A DNA stretch of 64,000 bases, taken from assembly GCF_010093815.1 (NCBI RefSeq), contig NW_022985565.1:459924-523923 (forward strand), written 5' to 3'. Each line of letters begins with the position of its first letter. The first letter of the stretch is position 1. The notes beneath the pieces were generated by a model. The model was not told the DNA's origin, made no database searches, and saw only the letters and a list, made by a program, of their open reading frames with translations. Shown one piece after another: positions 21,648 to 32,956 of this stretch. The translations under genes and the position numbers were made by a program. This DNA comes from Pseudovirgaria hyperparasitica (taxonomy: Eukaryota; Ascomycota; Dothideomycetes; Acrospermales; Acrospermaceae).

Positions 21648-24600
21648 TCACTGCGGCTGCGAAGGCTTCCGCCCAAAATTGAGCTTCAGCTTCGGAGTCT
21701 TAGTCTCAGGCATCTGAGTACTCTGCGTTGCCCCAGTTGCACCGCCCATCAATGCTGCCGCTGCGCTGGCAAATGCGGGCGGAGGAGCATTCGTTGGCGT
21801 TCGAACTTTAGTGTCAAACTTCGGAGGGCTCATCTTTTGTCTCTTTGCAGGCGGCAAACCGATGGCACCGAAAGCTGCGGCCGCAGCTGACGCAGTGGGT
21901 GGTGTTGCAGCAGTTTTACTGTTGCTTCGTTGTTGTGTGGTTATATGCGGAGGGGCTGGTGTTGAGGGAGGTGGGAGGTTATGTGAACCTGAAGATCGAG
22001 GTTTTGGAGTTTTCAAAGGTTTCGATGACTGGGTTTCCCAGTCACGAAGACGCTTCTTAGACACTTTCAGCTTGACTACTAAAGACTGGGGTGAAGCTTT
22101 GTGGGGTAGTGGGGATGGGCGAGAACTTATTATAGGAGCTGTAGCAGGGACAGGGAGTTGAGCAGGAGAGGAAACGGGCGGCGTTCGCACTACTGGGGCA
22201 GCAGTGCTTACTCCAGTGTCTGAAGGTCGTGTTGAGAATTTGATCTTTAGGGGCTTCGTTTCTGCAAGCGGCGAAGGCGCCACTTGGCTACCGACGGGTG
22301 GGATTGGTTCAACTGTTGGAATGATAGAACCATCGGGTATCGCGAGCTGTCCTGGAACTGATTGCTTTGAAGTAGGGATTGGAATCAGCTTTTTTCCTTC
22401 CCAACGTACTCTCTCGCTTTCAGTGAAAATAAGTCGGCCCTCGCCGGCGTATGTCACCCGCCAGTAGCGTGGCATCCGGACTTTGATGACTAGTTTGTCT
22501 ACAGTATCGTAAAGCAGGCCACAGACGTCAAGCAGATCTTCGATCTCCTTGACGCCGGTTATCGATGACCTCAACGCGGATTCCATGGCGGTCTTGAGCA
22601 CCTCATTGTTACCCAAATCTTGCTTCAAGCCTGATTTCGCGAGATCCAAAGACTTGTTGCGCTGTTCGACACCTTCAGGATTTGTTTCTGCAGTCATCTC
22701 TTGTTCTACCACGAATCCGACGTTTTGAACATTAGTAGGTCGGACCGGCCGACTTTCAATCGTCAGTTCCCCTGTCGCGAATTGACCAAGACCACGTCCA
22801 AGAATCTGATATGCTTGTTCTCTCACGAATGGAGACGGGTCGGCTTCCAACTGGTGTACAAGGAACTTCACAAATGCACTATTTCGGAGCATGCCAAACT
22901 GTGTCAAGCAACCCAGCGCTTTCAGTCGGACCAGGTCTGAATTGCCAGGCCGGGTATATTGCATAAACTCGGACATTCTCCTTGGTATGGCACCCCTGAC
23001 CATTAACTTCAGTTGGCACTGTAGTGCGGTGATCGTGTAAACATTCTGAAATGAGGGTATCCATTCGTCGCTTCGTTGGTATCGGCTGAAGAGGTTGTTA
23101 GCGCTTTCGAGAACATCCAGGTCGTCAATTTCAGCTTGTAGGTCGTCACTGTTGACTCTCGGGACGCGTAACGTTTCAGCAAGAGCATCCATAAGACCAG
23201 CGACGTAAAAGTTATCAGAGAAATCATTCTCCGAATTGTCATTGTCTCGCAACCGATCCAGGAAGAAGTGCGAGATATCACTCGGGGCCTGGCCGTTATC
23301 GTCCTTGATCCTAGCCATCGCTTTGATGATAGACAGCTTGATGATATACGCCGCACGATTGGAAAAGTCATTCATCCGCGAGACGGCACTACCATTGACC
23401 TGGTTGCAGAACATCTCTGTAAACGCCTTCTTCAAATGCGTCTTGCCAACGAAGTTGCAATCGTTCCTGGTAGTAGCGAATGTCACTAGAGCATTAGCCG
23501 CCATTGTCCTGATTCCATGGTAGTATCGGCTGTCGGCAAGCGTTCGAGTAAGAATAGTTGAATATAACGGTTTCAGTAGTCGGTGTGCCGCTGACAGCCA
23601 ACGAACAGAGTCGACCTGAGCTACGACGTCCTTGTCTTGTTGCAGTTGAGACACAAACATGTAGTCCTCCATAGCGACCTGGATGCGACCCAGCCATTCA
23701 AAATCTGCATCCATGCGTATCCATTCGTATGATTCTTGCCCCATTTTGTCCTCGTCGTCCTTTGGCCAGTCAACCAGCGACCAATCTCTCATCTCATCTT
23801 CAGTTTGAAGAACATCGCCTAGACAGTAAATGAGGACATCGTTCTCATTGTCTCCGCCGACATCGATTCCAGCAGCAGCAGCAGCTCTCTCCTTAGCCCT
23901 CTTGCTTCGTTTCAGACGCTTGTATTTCGTATGATATGGAATCTCCGCTTTCGTCGTCACATCTTTGATGTCAATGATATGCTCGTAAGGAGTACCATCA
24001 GCCTCATGTATACGAACGGTCATAGGACCGGTGAATACAGGCTGTACCGGGCCAGCATATGCTTGATGGTTCTCTTCCTTTACTTCCCGCATAAAATTCA
24101 GCGAGGTCAGGTTCTCATCTGGTGATGCTTCTGCTTGTTGCATCTGACTTTGTCTGATGTTGATTTCCACGTTCATCTTCTTCTTATTGAATCTTTGACT
24201 GACAAAGAACAACGGACAACCGGCGCCGTAGACCCACTGCCGGAAGAAGACATCGAGCTTCATATGGCCAATTTTCTCGCATATATGCATAAAGCTAGCG
24301 GTGGAGATTTCGCCGTTCTGAAGTGTACCAGTTTTTGCGTTCAACAGCATCCGGTGAATGCACCGGGGGACACCATTCCGTCCGCTCGCCTTGATAAGAC
24401 GTTGGTTGAGTATGAACAGTATGGCAGGCGCTTTGAGCTTCATGAAGTCGAGTTCTTCTGGGTCAACGAAGAGAATCTTTCCAAGGTCGTAGACTGAGGG
24501 GCGCTTCACATCGAGCTCTGCGACTCTATCGGCGTAGGACTTTTGACGAAACCTGTAGTCGTTCTTACCGAAGAGGGTTTGGAGGAACATATCAGTCATG

Positions 24601-26018
24601 AAGAGAGCGCCCCCGACGACAACCCACCAATCCTCTGGTTGACTTGGTATAACATGTACACCAATCCATTGATTTGCTAATGCATTTGTCAAAGTCCTTG
24701 TGACCGTGTCGAGCGAGTCGAGTATTTTCTCTGGATATAGAAGTCTTGTGCTGCATATTGTCAGGGATGCAGTATCCACAACTTCTGTAGTCGAATCCTC
24801 TACGAAGCAGACGCTATAGGTTCCAAACGGATAGGAACCGAAGTTTATCACGAAGTAGTCTGTAGCGCTGGGCAATGTCATGCACGTATTGCGGACTTCT
24901 TCTGCTCGACCTGGTAAGGCGAACGCGCTGACACGAATGGCGTTAGATCCCAGCATGTCATCCTGGTCACTCTCACGGTATTCGGAGAGGTCAATATGTT
25001 CAAAAGGACCAATAGCAAAGCCGATATGGTGCGCAGCAACAGGCTCGAGACATGAGAAGGACACAATCTTCTTTGAGGCATCGGACAGATCGGCAACTTC
25101 ATCAGCCATCTCTCCCGAGCATATGACGACCAGGTCGAGGTTCTTCTCTTCCTCGTCGAGGTCCATTAGGTCTGGTAGAGCTTCATGAACAGAGTCATGT
25201 GGGGATAGTCCATTCCGCAATGTAGTTTCTGGAACCCTCGGATCGGGGAGCTCGGATTTCGGGAAAGCGTCACCTAATGTCTTGTGACATCGTACTGATA
25301 TTTCCCACGGACACCTGGATGACGCACTGTCGACGCAGGGAAAGACACATGAGGCACGGCCTGGGAGTGCTGAGTTCCTGGTATATGCATGCGGGTACTT
25401 GCAGTCTCCATCCTCGATGCCAGCGAAATGGAGCCCGTCTCTTATATCTGCAAGCTGAAATGTGATGTTGACTCTTAGGGGCCTGAACAACGGGCCTCCT
25501 TTATCATCCATTTTCAACAATGTGGAATCACCTCCTACATTGCCGTCCACTTCATCTCCTCTGCCACCTGTAGTCCTTGATAGCAAGATCTCGGCGGCTT
25601 GAGGTGAATTTGGATCCAACTCTTCAATCTGCACCCCCATCGGTATATCTATGGTGAGTTCCTCATGTTTTTGGGCACGCAGCCGATCGATTCTCGCACG
25701 AAGAAAGTGATGCTGATTGACCGTGACCGTAGGATATAGTGAGAGCCCTGAATATGGATCCACATGGTCTATTGGCGCCTGTCGGCCTTCCACTGAAGCG
25801 CGAATGGACTTGCACTGGCGACAGTTCAAGCTTATCGTCTTCAGTTCTTTCATCGTAGGCTGAATGGTAATTTCCGTCTTCCCTACCATAGTACGTGAGG
25901 CGAAATCCACATCGAACTCCAACTTCTGCGAGAGAACTGTAAAGCCGTGACCGGGCTCAAGAATCTGCGCTTCCGCCGCCTCCACCTCCAACTCAAGGGC
26001 TTCCAGCACCCCAGGCAT
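21648..26018 (-). CDS. TAF2: TFIID subunit TAF2
   Basis: A single-exon 1456-residue protein. TAF2 is the TFIID subunit that contacts initiator DNA and helps position TFIID on core promoters in the nucleus. The N-terminal half has an M1 aminopeptidase fold: a beta-saddle domain (about residues 20-250), then a catalytic-like domain. Around residues 440-450 the helix reads TNALANQWIG, keeping the ANQW of M1 enzymes but lacking the HExxH zinc ligands, as expected for a non-enzymatic TAF2. Residues from about 800 to 1200 are helical-repeat sequence (HEAT/ARM-like), and the last 200 residues are a Pro/Ser/Lys-rich disordered tail. It lies in a run of minus-strand genes with SAS4 upstream. Confidence 0.95.
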   Translation of the reverse strand: MPGVLEALELEVEAAEAQILEPGHGFTVLSQKLEFDVDFASRTMVGKTEITIQPTMKELKTISLNCRQCKSIRASVEGRQAPIDHVDPYSGLSLYPTVTVNQHHFLRARIDRLRAQKHEELTIDIPMGVQIEELDPNSPQAAEILLSRTTGGRGDEVDGNVGGDSTLLKMDDKGGPLFRPLRVNITFQLADIRDGLHFAGIEDGDCKYPHAYTRNSALPGRASCVFPCVDSASSRCPWEISVRCHKTLGDAFPKSELPDPRVPETTLRNGLSPHDSVHEALPDLMDLDEEEKNLDLVVICSGEMADEVADLSDASKKIVSFSCLEPVAAHHIGFAIGPFEHIDLSEYRESDQDDMLGSNAIRVSAFALPGRAEEVRNTCMTLPSATDYFVINFGSYPFGTYSVCFVEDSTTEVVDTASLTICSTRLLYPEKILDSLDTVTRTLTNALANQWIGVHVIPSQPEDWWVVVGGALFMTDMFLQTLFGKNDYRFRQKSYADRVAELDVKRPSVYDLGKILFVDPEELDFMKLKAPAILFILNQRLIKASGRNGVPRCIHRMLLNAKTGTLQNGEISTASFMHICEKIGHMKLDVFFRQWVYGAGCPLFFVSQRFNKKKMNVEINIRQSQMQQAEASPDENLTSLNFMREVKEENHQAYAGPVQPVFTGPMTVRIHEADGTPYEHIIDIKDVTTKAEIPYHTKYKRLKRSKRAKERAAAAAGIDVGGDNENDVLIYCLGDVLQTEDEMRDWSLVDWPKDDEDKMGQESYEWIRMDADFEWLGRIQVAMEDYMFVSQLQQDKDVVAQVDSVRWLSAAHRLLKPLYSTILTRTLADSRYYHGIRTMAANALVTFATTRNDCNFVGKTHLKKAFTEMFCNQVNGSAVSRMNDFSNRAAYIIKLSIIKAMARIKDDNGQAPSDISHFFLDRLRDNDNSENDFSDNFYVAGLMDALAETLRVPRVNSDDLQAEIDDLDVLESANNLFSRYQRSDEWIPSFQNVYTITALQCQLKLMVRGAIPRRMSEFMQYTRPGNSDLVRLKALGCLTQFGMLRNSAFVKFLVHQLEADPSPFVREQAYQILGRGLGQFATGELTIESRPVRPTNVQNVGFVVEQEMTAETNPEGVEQRNKSLDLAKSGLKQDLGNNEVLKTAMESALRSSITGVKEIEDLLDVCGLLYDTVDKLVIKVRMPRYWRVTYAGEGRLIFTESERVRWEGKKLIPIPTSKQSVPGQLAIPDGSIIPTVEPIPPVGSQVAPSPLAETKPLKIKFSTRPSDTGVSTAAPVVRTPPVSSPAQLPVPATAPIISSRPSPLPHKASPQSLVVKLKVSKKRLRDWETQSSKPLKTPKPRSSGSHNLPPPSTPAPPHITTQQRSNSKTAATPPTASAAAAAFGAIGLPPAKRQKMSPPKFDTKVRTPTNAPPPAFASAAAALMGGATGATQSTQMPETKTPKLKLNFGRKPSQPQ

Positions 26019-26673
26019 GACGCCTTCTCTCTAGCCGAATATTTGAAGCGAAGTTGCCCTCCGAGCTCTCATATCTAGACAGAAATAGGCCGGAGTCTGA
26101 GGTTATCTTCCACGTTGATGGTATTCCAGGACGGCGCGCAGGCGAGGACGTCGCGCGAGACGCGAGACGCTAAGGGCGCGCAGAGATCGGGGGAGGATCC
26201 GTATAGAGATTGCGAATGCTATTCTCTTCCAGGCTTTCAGAACAGTCAGTAGTATGACGTCGAGATGCTGTGTGTCGCGGGTATAGATGTTCGCAAGAGT
26301 AAGTTTTGTGGTGGGCGGTGTTTGCGACTTCCGCAGGAGTTGTCTAACTGATTGGGCATTGACTCGTTGATGCCTCATATGCCAGGCATCAAAGCTGTGA
26401 CGTTTGCGACTCGTGATGAGAAGGGGTGAATGGTCCAGGAGATTCGAGTGACTCACTATAATGAATGGCGAAAGAAAGACTGTAACAAGACTATTGTTAC
26501 ATGCAGGTCTGTGTTTGACATCGAGCAGAACAATGGCTACCACAATTGCTACAATAATGTGTGCTATGTACCGCAATGTTCCCATAGTGCTAGGCTTGCT
26601 TAAACGCTGGACAACAATACACTCCCTTCCACTATAACGCCACCAATGCATATACGATCCCAAAACAATCCAA
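26019..26673. other. Intergenic region between SAS4 and TAF2
   Basis: A minus-strand open frame (26103-26699) runs through this interval and overlaps the SAS4 3' end. It could encode up to 198 residues including a hydrophobic stretch (about IVAIVVAIVLL), but the composition is Arg/His-rich, there is no recognisable domain, and it most likely lies in untranslated sequence. Confidence 0.45.
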
Positions 26674-28250
26674 TCATTTGACATTTCCCGTACTTTCACG
26701 TTTCATGCGCCGCTTTTTTCGAGCATGGTCCTTCAATGCTTCTGGCGTAAGATAGTCATGTGGTAAGGTGAATTCGGTATCTGCCACCTCAGGAACAGGT
26801 TGACCGAACGCGAGCGCTGTTCGACCGTGTCGGTGTGATCCGAGGGCAGATGCTCGGAGGTGGGGTTTGGCGAAGAAAGAAGTGAAAGGCTCATTCGATT
26901 CTGGCTCAGGCGGATGCAGATAGACGACTGGAGGGTGTGCCTTCGGCCGCCTGGCGATGACCGACGCAGAACTTGCCTCTTGTAATAGCTGATGAGCAGC
27001 AGACGCATCTATGTCACTTGAATTCGGAGCATCACTGTCTTCTGCCGGGGTTGTTGGCTCGTCATCAACTTCACTGTGAGCTTTGCTCGCAGCTTCCTCT
27101 TCTTCGCGAGCCAACAATGCGGCCTCTTTCTCTGCACGTTGGCGCTTTTCTCCTTCTTTCCATATGCGGAACTTGTCGACGAGAGCTTGGACTTCAGAGA
27201 GAAAGTAGTTACGCTTCGGTTCCCAGTCACGCTTTTCCCCATCGGTCACACCAGATATGCCCATGATGCGCAACCAGTCCGGGCCCTGCAGACCTTCGAG
27301 AAGCCTGTCGAGGTGGACCTTCTCGTGCATGGCTCTTTCCTTCTCAATGTTGCGGAGTTGTTTCTCTTTGCGCTCTGCTCGCCGGTGTGGCGCAAAGAAA
27401 ACCTTGTCATCGAGAGGGTCCTCTTGAGATGGGTCATGATGTGCATGTCTATACAATGTTGAGAAATCAATGATTGGAAAGTTCATTTGCGAGGATCGCC
27501 GTTCGACAGTGTGTGTCGACGATTTGATAGATGGGCGCCGTGATTTGGGCGACAAGCTTGTTTTCGATGGGGACGGAGTCATGGCTTGAGCGATACCGGC
27601 TTTAATCGACTCATCGGTTACGAGGATGGGCGTGTCAAGATCCAGGAATTCTAGCTTGGTGAGCTTCATGGCCATATCAAATGATGATTTCAGTGCGAAC
27701 CTGGTTCTCGAGGAGCGTCATTTATCACATCGTCGTAATTACTGAAGTATATCGCAAGATCGCTTTTGAGCCTAGATCCAGCTCCATGTGATCGTAAAGA
27801 TCGTTTGTCCTCTTTCTTTTCGGTGTCTGTGTTGGGCGAGAGAAGGCTCTCGCTCCGTTCATTTGTCTTAAGGGTCAATTGATGAGACGAAAGGTCATCG
27901 GCAACAATGTCAAGAGTTTTCCGTACCCCATTAGTCGTTTGGAGAAGATTCCCATGCGGTTGTGTGACAGTAACTCGAGTAGGTGGTCTAGGGCGCTCGC
28001 GTGCAGCGCTCTTGCTCACTGTGGCGGTGCTCTTTTTCGAGGTCGGTTTAGGGGTACCTGGGTTCAGCTTAAGTCGCTTCCTGGCGACGGATGTTGTTTC
28101 GACGATGATGGGTAATGGGTTCGGATTTGCAGCGCGACGCGTCGATGCCGCGGGCGTCGCGGCGAGACTCTCCTGGCCAGTAGGCGCGCGGCTTTCAGAA
28201 TGAGCAGAACGACCGGACGACCTCAACGAGGGCTTTGAGGTACTGTTCAT
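26674..28250 (-). CDS. SAS4: SAS4-domain protein (Something About Silencing 4)
   Basis: Two exons, 28250-27701 and 27650-26674, make 508 residues. The two open frames are out of register, but removal of a 50-nt intron (27651-27700, donor GTTCGC, acceptor CTAG) joins them exactly, giving DAPREP-EFLDLDTPILVTDE across the junction. The N-terminal half is disordered and basic and ends in a conserved IYFSNYDDV segment. The SAS4 domain lies at about residues 260-355, with HRRAERKEKQLRNIEKERA followed by DWLRIMGISGVTDGEK and a KRNYF...KFRIWKEGEKR coiled region. In yeast, Sas4 is a scaffold of the SAS-I histone H4K16 acetyltransferase complex. A nuclear chromatin role is inferred from that family. 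The tail is acidic then basic (KKRRMKRE). Confidence 0.85.
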
Positions 28251-28937
28251 GGCTCGTTGGACGATATTGTGTCATTGTTCTCGCTAGCATTGCATTTAGA
28301 CTGCGATCGGGACGGAGATGCTGGCTTCGGACTCTTGCCATTGCCTGTCGTCAGGAAAATGAAGCGAGCTGGGGCTTTCCGCAATTTGTGCCTGAGGCAA
28401 GAACTTAGCTCGCCGCTAAGATAACAATGTTTAGGTTGATGACTGCCTTGTAGCCACTGATGATGCGTTTTGAGATTACAAGCAACAAAGTCTTCAGATC
28501 TGCGGTCTAATATGATATCCAGTCCACCTTCCTATAATACACGATCAAAGCATAATTATATTCTTACTCGGAGCCTTGTGTACTGAACACTAATCAATTC
28601 TGACATCTCACCCAAGAGGAACTCCAAAACTTCCTCCCCGTCCTAGTCGATGGAGTACATAATAATCAGTTAACGTCGAGCTTGAAAGTCTTAAAACAGT
28701 AACGTCTCACTATTTAATGCCAAGGGCGTCACCTGCTGCCTGTACGTGGTATTATCTGGTAAGCTCAATGTGATCTACGCATATTCACTTATGGAGGTGA
28801 TGATGGATGAAATTTGAAACATAATGTAATCCATTATTGAATAATTGCGGTACTACGAAGTGCTTGGTTTGCTTCGTCGAAAGTGGTATCTAGCAGGTGG
28901 AAAGTCGATTTATGTACTGGAATGAATTCGACGGGTC
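28251..28937. other. Intergenic region, no gene seen
   Basis: Upstream region of SAS4 and 3' flank of the small Ala/Thr-rich gene. No open frame of interest on either strand. Confidence 0.6.
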
Positions 28938-29354
28938 TCATGCAGCAGCTGGGGGCGCGGCAGGCTGAGCTGTGGTGGGAGCTGTGGTGGGAGCTGGGGT
29001 AGCCGCAGTATCAACAGTAGCTGGGGGTGCACTGCCTGGCGGCGCCGCCGTGGTCGTCGCAACAATTTCGGTGGTTGCACCAGTTGCTGGGTCTTTTTGC
29101 GTCTCGGTGGTGGTGACAGTGGCAGTTCCATCCTTGGCCTTGGCTTCAGAGGTAGCTTTCTGCTTCCCCTCCACGATGGCCTTGACGCCGGCTCCAATCT
29201 CCTTAGAAAACATGCCGAAACCACTCTTCTTCGCAAACTTCTCAGCTACAGACCCGGCGTGCTTGCCAGCATCCTTGTGGGCCGCGAGATCGTCTGCAGT
29301 CTTTTTGTTGACATGCTTATCTTTCTGCTCCTTGAACTTGTCCAGAAAACCCAT
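28938..29354 (-). CDS. Small Ala/Thr/Pro-rich protein of unknown function
   Basis: A 138-residue single-exon reading starting MGFLDKFKEQKDKHVNKK. The first 70 residues are a charged amphipathic helix-prone segment (Lys/Asp/Ala-rich). The rest is low-complexity Thr/Ala/Pro (TTTETQKDPATGATTEI, then Ala-Pro-Thr repeats). The second residue glycine could permit N-myristoylation, although the full consensus is not clear. The same frame is open further upstream, but the upstream part lacks the coding look, and a 5' leader intron may exist. I do not recognise a family. Confidence 0.6.
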   Translation of the reverse strand: MGFLDKFKEQKDKHVNKKTADDLAAHKDAGKHAGSVAEKFAKKSGFGMFSKEIGAGVKAIVEGKQKATSEAKAKDGTATVTTTETQKDPATGATTEIVATTTAAPPGSAPPATVDTAATPAPTTAPTTAQPAAPPAAA

Positions 29355-30550
29355 ATTGGTGGATGATTTAGGGATTCCAAGTGAAGAAAATACGCTACAC
29401 AGCATTAGCCAGTCACATTTTAGACCAAGTGATGACTGAGGCAGTTCTTGAGTCACAGATACTGGAGATGGGAATATTGACAAGTGCAGGTGTTTGGATG
29501 GTGACGGATATTGAGTAAAGCTATACGAGCAGGAAGAAATAGGAGATAGTCACCTTTGCCCTGGAGGATCAAACGAGGAAAGAAGTGCCGGTGGAATCGT
29601 CGTCGGGAGGCACAGAAAACCTTGGGGCTGCACCTCAGCTTTTAAGCCTTTCTACTGTTAAGAATAGACATCCTTAATATGAAGCGGCATGGGTAACTAG
29701 GGGATTAGCTTCCCGCAAGTTGCTATCACAGAGCGGGCCAGCCTCAGCCCCTCGCTTAATTAATCTGTAAACGGTATTGATAAACGCCGCTGCTACCATA
29801 TTCAGCGCAGCGTCTCTCGCAGACAGGTGAAGCCTTGCAGGGAGCTGGGCGACAGTGTCACTGCACTTGTGGAATACGAAGAGCCAATGGTTTCTTAGAC
29901 TTGTCCATCGCGCCTCCGCCGAGGTTGCGGTAGTATGGTGACCCGAGCTGAGCTCAGAAGCTGAAGTCAACAGTTTCCCATACCGAAAAAAAAGAATTGG
30001 ACAAGGGGTCGATCAGGTGCTCAAAGGACGTTTTCCCTATTTCAAGGTTGTTGTGGATCCTGAACACTACAATTACCTGGCAAAGTAGGCTATCTCATAT
30101 TTTGTTGTTGGGACAGCCTTGCGTCGTTTCATTGCCTCTCGAGCCGCCCAGATATCCCCTCATAATCATTGGCTTGGTAGAACAGTTGATGGTATCGTGT
30201 CCGCAGGGATGACTTCTCTTTTGTTGGGTATACAAATCCAGGTCTACACGAAGGGCGTTGACACACACATCAATATAACCTCCTCGAGTCTTTGATAGTG
30301 TGCAGCAAAGTGATAACCAGACTGCGGCGGCGATGTGAGTCTTGAAGCTGTCTGCTTTTGTGTACAACACGCCAAACTTCGGTGTTGAGGCTTGTTCGAA
30401 TCATGCCATGTCTCCACGACCTAAGTATCAAGAGTTCATAGTCTTTACGATGAGCAGTCCAAGATAGAAATGGCATCAAACAGTACAAGATCCGTGGAGT
30501 ACGTACGATAGCCCCTGCCAGTGCGTAAGGACGCTTTTCGAAAGCTCGAC
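29355..30550. other. Intergenic region, no gene seen
   Basis: Between the small Ala/Thr-rich gene and the 3' end of YPT35, all on minus. Several frames near 90-100 codons exist (29674-29970 and 30095-30370 minus) but have no domain, splice partners or coding character. Confidence 0.55.
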
Positions 30551-31309
30551 TTAGGAGAAGAGAAAATCTTTCAGCACGGGGGAGGCTGAGAATTCTGGAT
30601 TGAGAAGGACACAGCTATGTGTAATCAGTCACAATGAAGCTGTGATGCGGTGAACACATCACTTACTTCAGGAAGTATGCCAAACCTATTCTTCGTCGTT
30701 CAAGAAATCGCGGTCGGAGTTTTGCTGAGTCGATGTCAGTGAGTCACAGTGTGGTATCATGCAGAGTATACATACATATGACACTCTTTGGTGGCATCTC
30801 AGGAAGGGCTGCTTCAGCAAGAGGAAAAGTCTGAACCAATTTCTTCCGGAGATCATCGAATTCGGAGTATCTGCTAGGTCGTCAGTACCACCTGAAAGAT
30901 GATACTAATGGTATGTCGAACCTTTTCCGAATGGTCATTGGGCCACCCTTAAGAAGCATGAGGGTTAGACATTTGTATACAAGAAATTCTGGTCTAGACG
31001 ATTGAGACTTACATCAAGTGTCTCCACAATACAATTCCAGACGACATATGCGCCCACACCGGGTAGATTTCCGTCGACCACGACATAGTCATCGATCGTC
31101 ACATGTTTGGCCCAGAGTGCTCTGCTAGATTCGGAGTTCTCCTCTGTATTATCTTCAAGGCGGATAGTCTGACCGTTATCTGTAGAGATTTGGCTGGTAG
31201 TGCGTCGGTGGGCTCCCCAGTATGGTGGGATGATGTCTTGAAGGCTGGATTTTGAGGGACTATTGGATGACGAATGCTGGGGTTCTGGGTTTGGCATAGC
31301 ATCGGCCAT
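30551..31309 (-). CDS. YPT35: PX-domain protein Ypt35
   Basis: Five exons: 31309-31013, 30947-30922, 30870-30776, 30724-30667 and 30614-30551, giving 179 residues with all phases consistent. The second exon is only 26 nt. The PX (phox homology) domain starts near residue 63 (ALWAKHVTIDDYVVVDG) and contains GGPMTIRKRYSEFDDLRKKL, the RYSEF core that binds phosphatidylinositol 3-phosphate, then the PPK loop and RPRFLERRRIGLAYFL. It ends SASPVLKDFLFS, the usual terminal helix of small PX proteins. Yeast Ypt35 is an endosomal/vacuolar adaptor that recruits Vps13 to membrane contact sites. The N-terminal 60 residues are Ser-rich and may hold the adaptor motif. Membrane contact function is inferred from the family. 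Confidence 0.88.
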
Positions 31310-32219
31310 GCATGAAGCGGCCTGGCGGCAGATAAGAACCGTGCCGAGAAGATGGTGAAGTGAGGGAAATGGATAGGCGTAGCCAAAAGTGTCGCAGCGC
31401 GGGGCGGCGATAATGATGCGTCAATGAATATGACGGGAGTTGGTGCCATGGATCATGATACCGTCTGACAGTAGCGCTGTGGAATCAGGAATCAAGATCA
31501 GGGTCCATTGATCCACAACGGCCACTCTTCTCCATGCAAATCCGTCGGATGGTCCCCATTGGCCAGTCCCTCAAGCTCTCTACCACTCCTCACGCATCTC
31601 AACAGCCATGAGACGGCATATGCTATTGATGTTGTTCTATTGATTCTGAGTCGGCATGTCGACGGCGACTAGTAAGGTCATGATGTTGCTGCTGTGTGGG
31701 ATGCATACCTCAGGTTGAGCCCACTAAACATCAATCGAATAGAAAACACTCGGCAGACAACCATCAAGTGTCACAGGGCTACTCCGCAGTGATGTCTTTC
31801 CACGACAGGTATTGATTAGCTGCACAAAGACTAACTTTTACTGGGAGTGCCACCATATTATTCGGGACTAACTTAGTCTGCAGCTCTGCGACAAGGCGGC
31901 CAGTGCTTTCAATATCTCCCTGTAGCGCGCTCCCTGTCAGTGTCCGACCACTTCTTCTCACAGCTCCGTTTGTTTCTTCCATCACAACCACCACTACACC
32001 ACACTCGCTTCTGGTCATCACCGTACACTCGCTTTTCTTCGTTGCTCACTTGCTCCTTTTACTCTAGAATCTTCTAATCACCCTTCGAAATCTCTTCATC
32101 CCGCTCCAATTCGTCTTTGGTACGTTGTTCTGCTTTTCTTGCCGTGCCACACGGCTACGGACCATGCCACTCCGTGTCACGCAACTGACTTGAGAATGGC
32201 AGAACAAACGAGATTCACA
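31310..32219. other. Divergent promoter region of YPT35 and the GPI-type gene
   Basis: No coding sequence seen. The last 190 bp before 32220 are strongly pyrimidine-rich (CT-rich), a usual feature of fungal core promoters and leaders. Confidence 0.6.
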
Positions 32220-32956
32220 ATGCGGACCGTAACCATCACCTCTATTGTACTTGCCTTGGCCAGTAGCAGCTTCACCCAGAAGACTTACAACATCGACCCC
32301 AGCTCGGTCAGTTCAAGCGACAGACAGTCCTGGTGCTTGAATCAGAAGACCCAATGCCCTCTCATCTGCCTTCAAACCAACAATGGCGAAAGTGCTACGA
32401 CCCGCTCCAACACTTGTGATCCTGTAAGCCCGACTGTCTTTGAGATACATGATGATCTGGTCCTCACAAATACTACAGAAAAACCTCGAGTACAGCTGCG
32501 TTTGCGAAGATGGAACATCTCCAAACCTTACAGAATACTCCTTGACCATCCCATTCTACGAGTGCCAGGAATTTGGCAACCAGTGTGTGAAGAACTGCGG
32601 GCTCGCCAACAATGCCTGTGCAGACCGCTGCCGGTATGTTCAAAGTCTCTCACTTTATGACCTTCAACTAACCACACTCCAGCGCCGACAACCTCTGCGG
32701 AGCTCAAAGTCCCACACTTTCAAACACTACCAGCACTGTCGGGCCTAAATCTACAACTGGGCCGAGCGCCACTTCTGGAGCTGCCGATGCAGATGCAACC
32801 GGAGACAATTTCCAATCCCTTGATGGAAGCGACAACAACCAAGGCGGCAACAATGGCAACAACGGTGGCACCGGAGCAGCAGGAGTTTTAGGTGCCAACT
32901 TCGGATTCGCTGTTCTAGTGTCTGGCCTGATCGGAGGCTTTGCCGTACTGTTGTAG
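32220..32956 (+). CDS. Secreted, probably GPI-anchored cysteine-rich protein (DUF7707-like)
   Basis: Three exons: 32220-32423, 32479-32633 and 32683-32956, giving 210 residues with consistent phases. Residues 1-20 (MRTVTITSIVLALASSSFTQ) form a signal peptide. The mature domain starts YNIDPSSVSSSDRQSWC and has eleven cysteines within about 115 residues, in the order WC, QCPLIC, NTCDP, YSCVC, YECQEF, QCVKNC, NACADRC and LCGAQ. This matches the fungal family I know as DUF7707. A Ser/Thr/Gly/Asn-rich linker follows, then a hydrophobic tail (FAVLVSGLIGGFAVLL) ending the protein, the pattern of a GPI-attachment signal. It probably sits on the plasma membrane or wall. An ATG 24 nt upstream in the same frame is a less likely start because it would bury the signal peptide. 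Confidence 0.85.

Noticed and set aside
26103-26699. 198-codon minus-strand frame overlapping the SAS4 3' end
   Set aside because: It is Arg/His-rich with no domain and overlaps the end of a real gene; the hydrophobic stretch alone is not enough to call a gene.
30380-30410. Possible tRNA B-box (TTCGAATC)
   Set aside because: The flanking bases cannot form a T stem, and no A box or acceptor stem was found at the right distance. No tRNA gene was found anywhere by eye.
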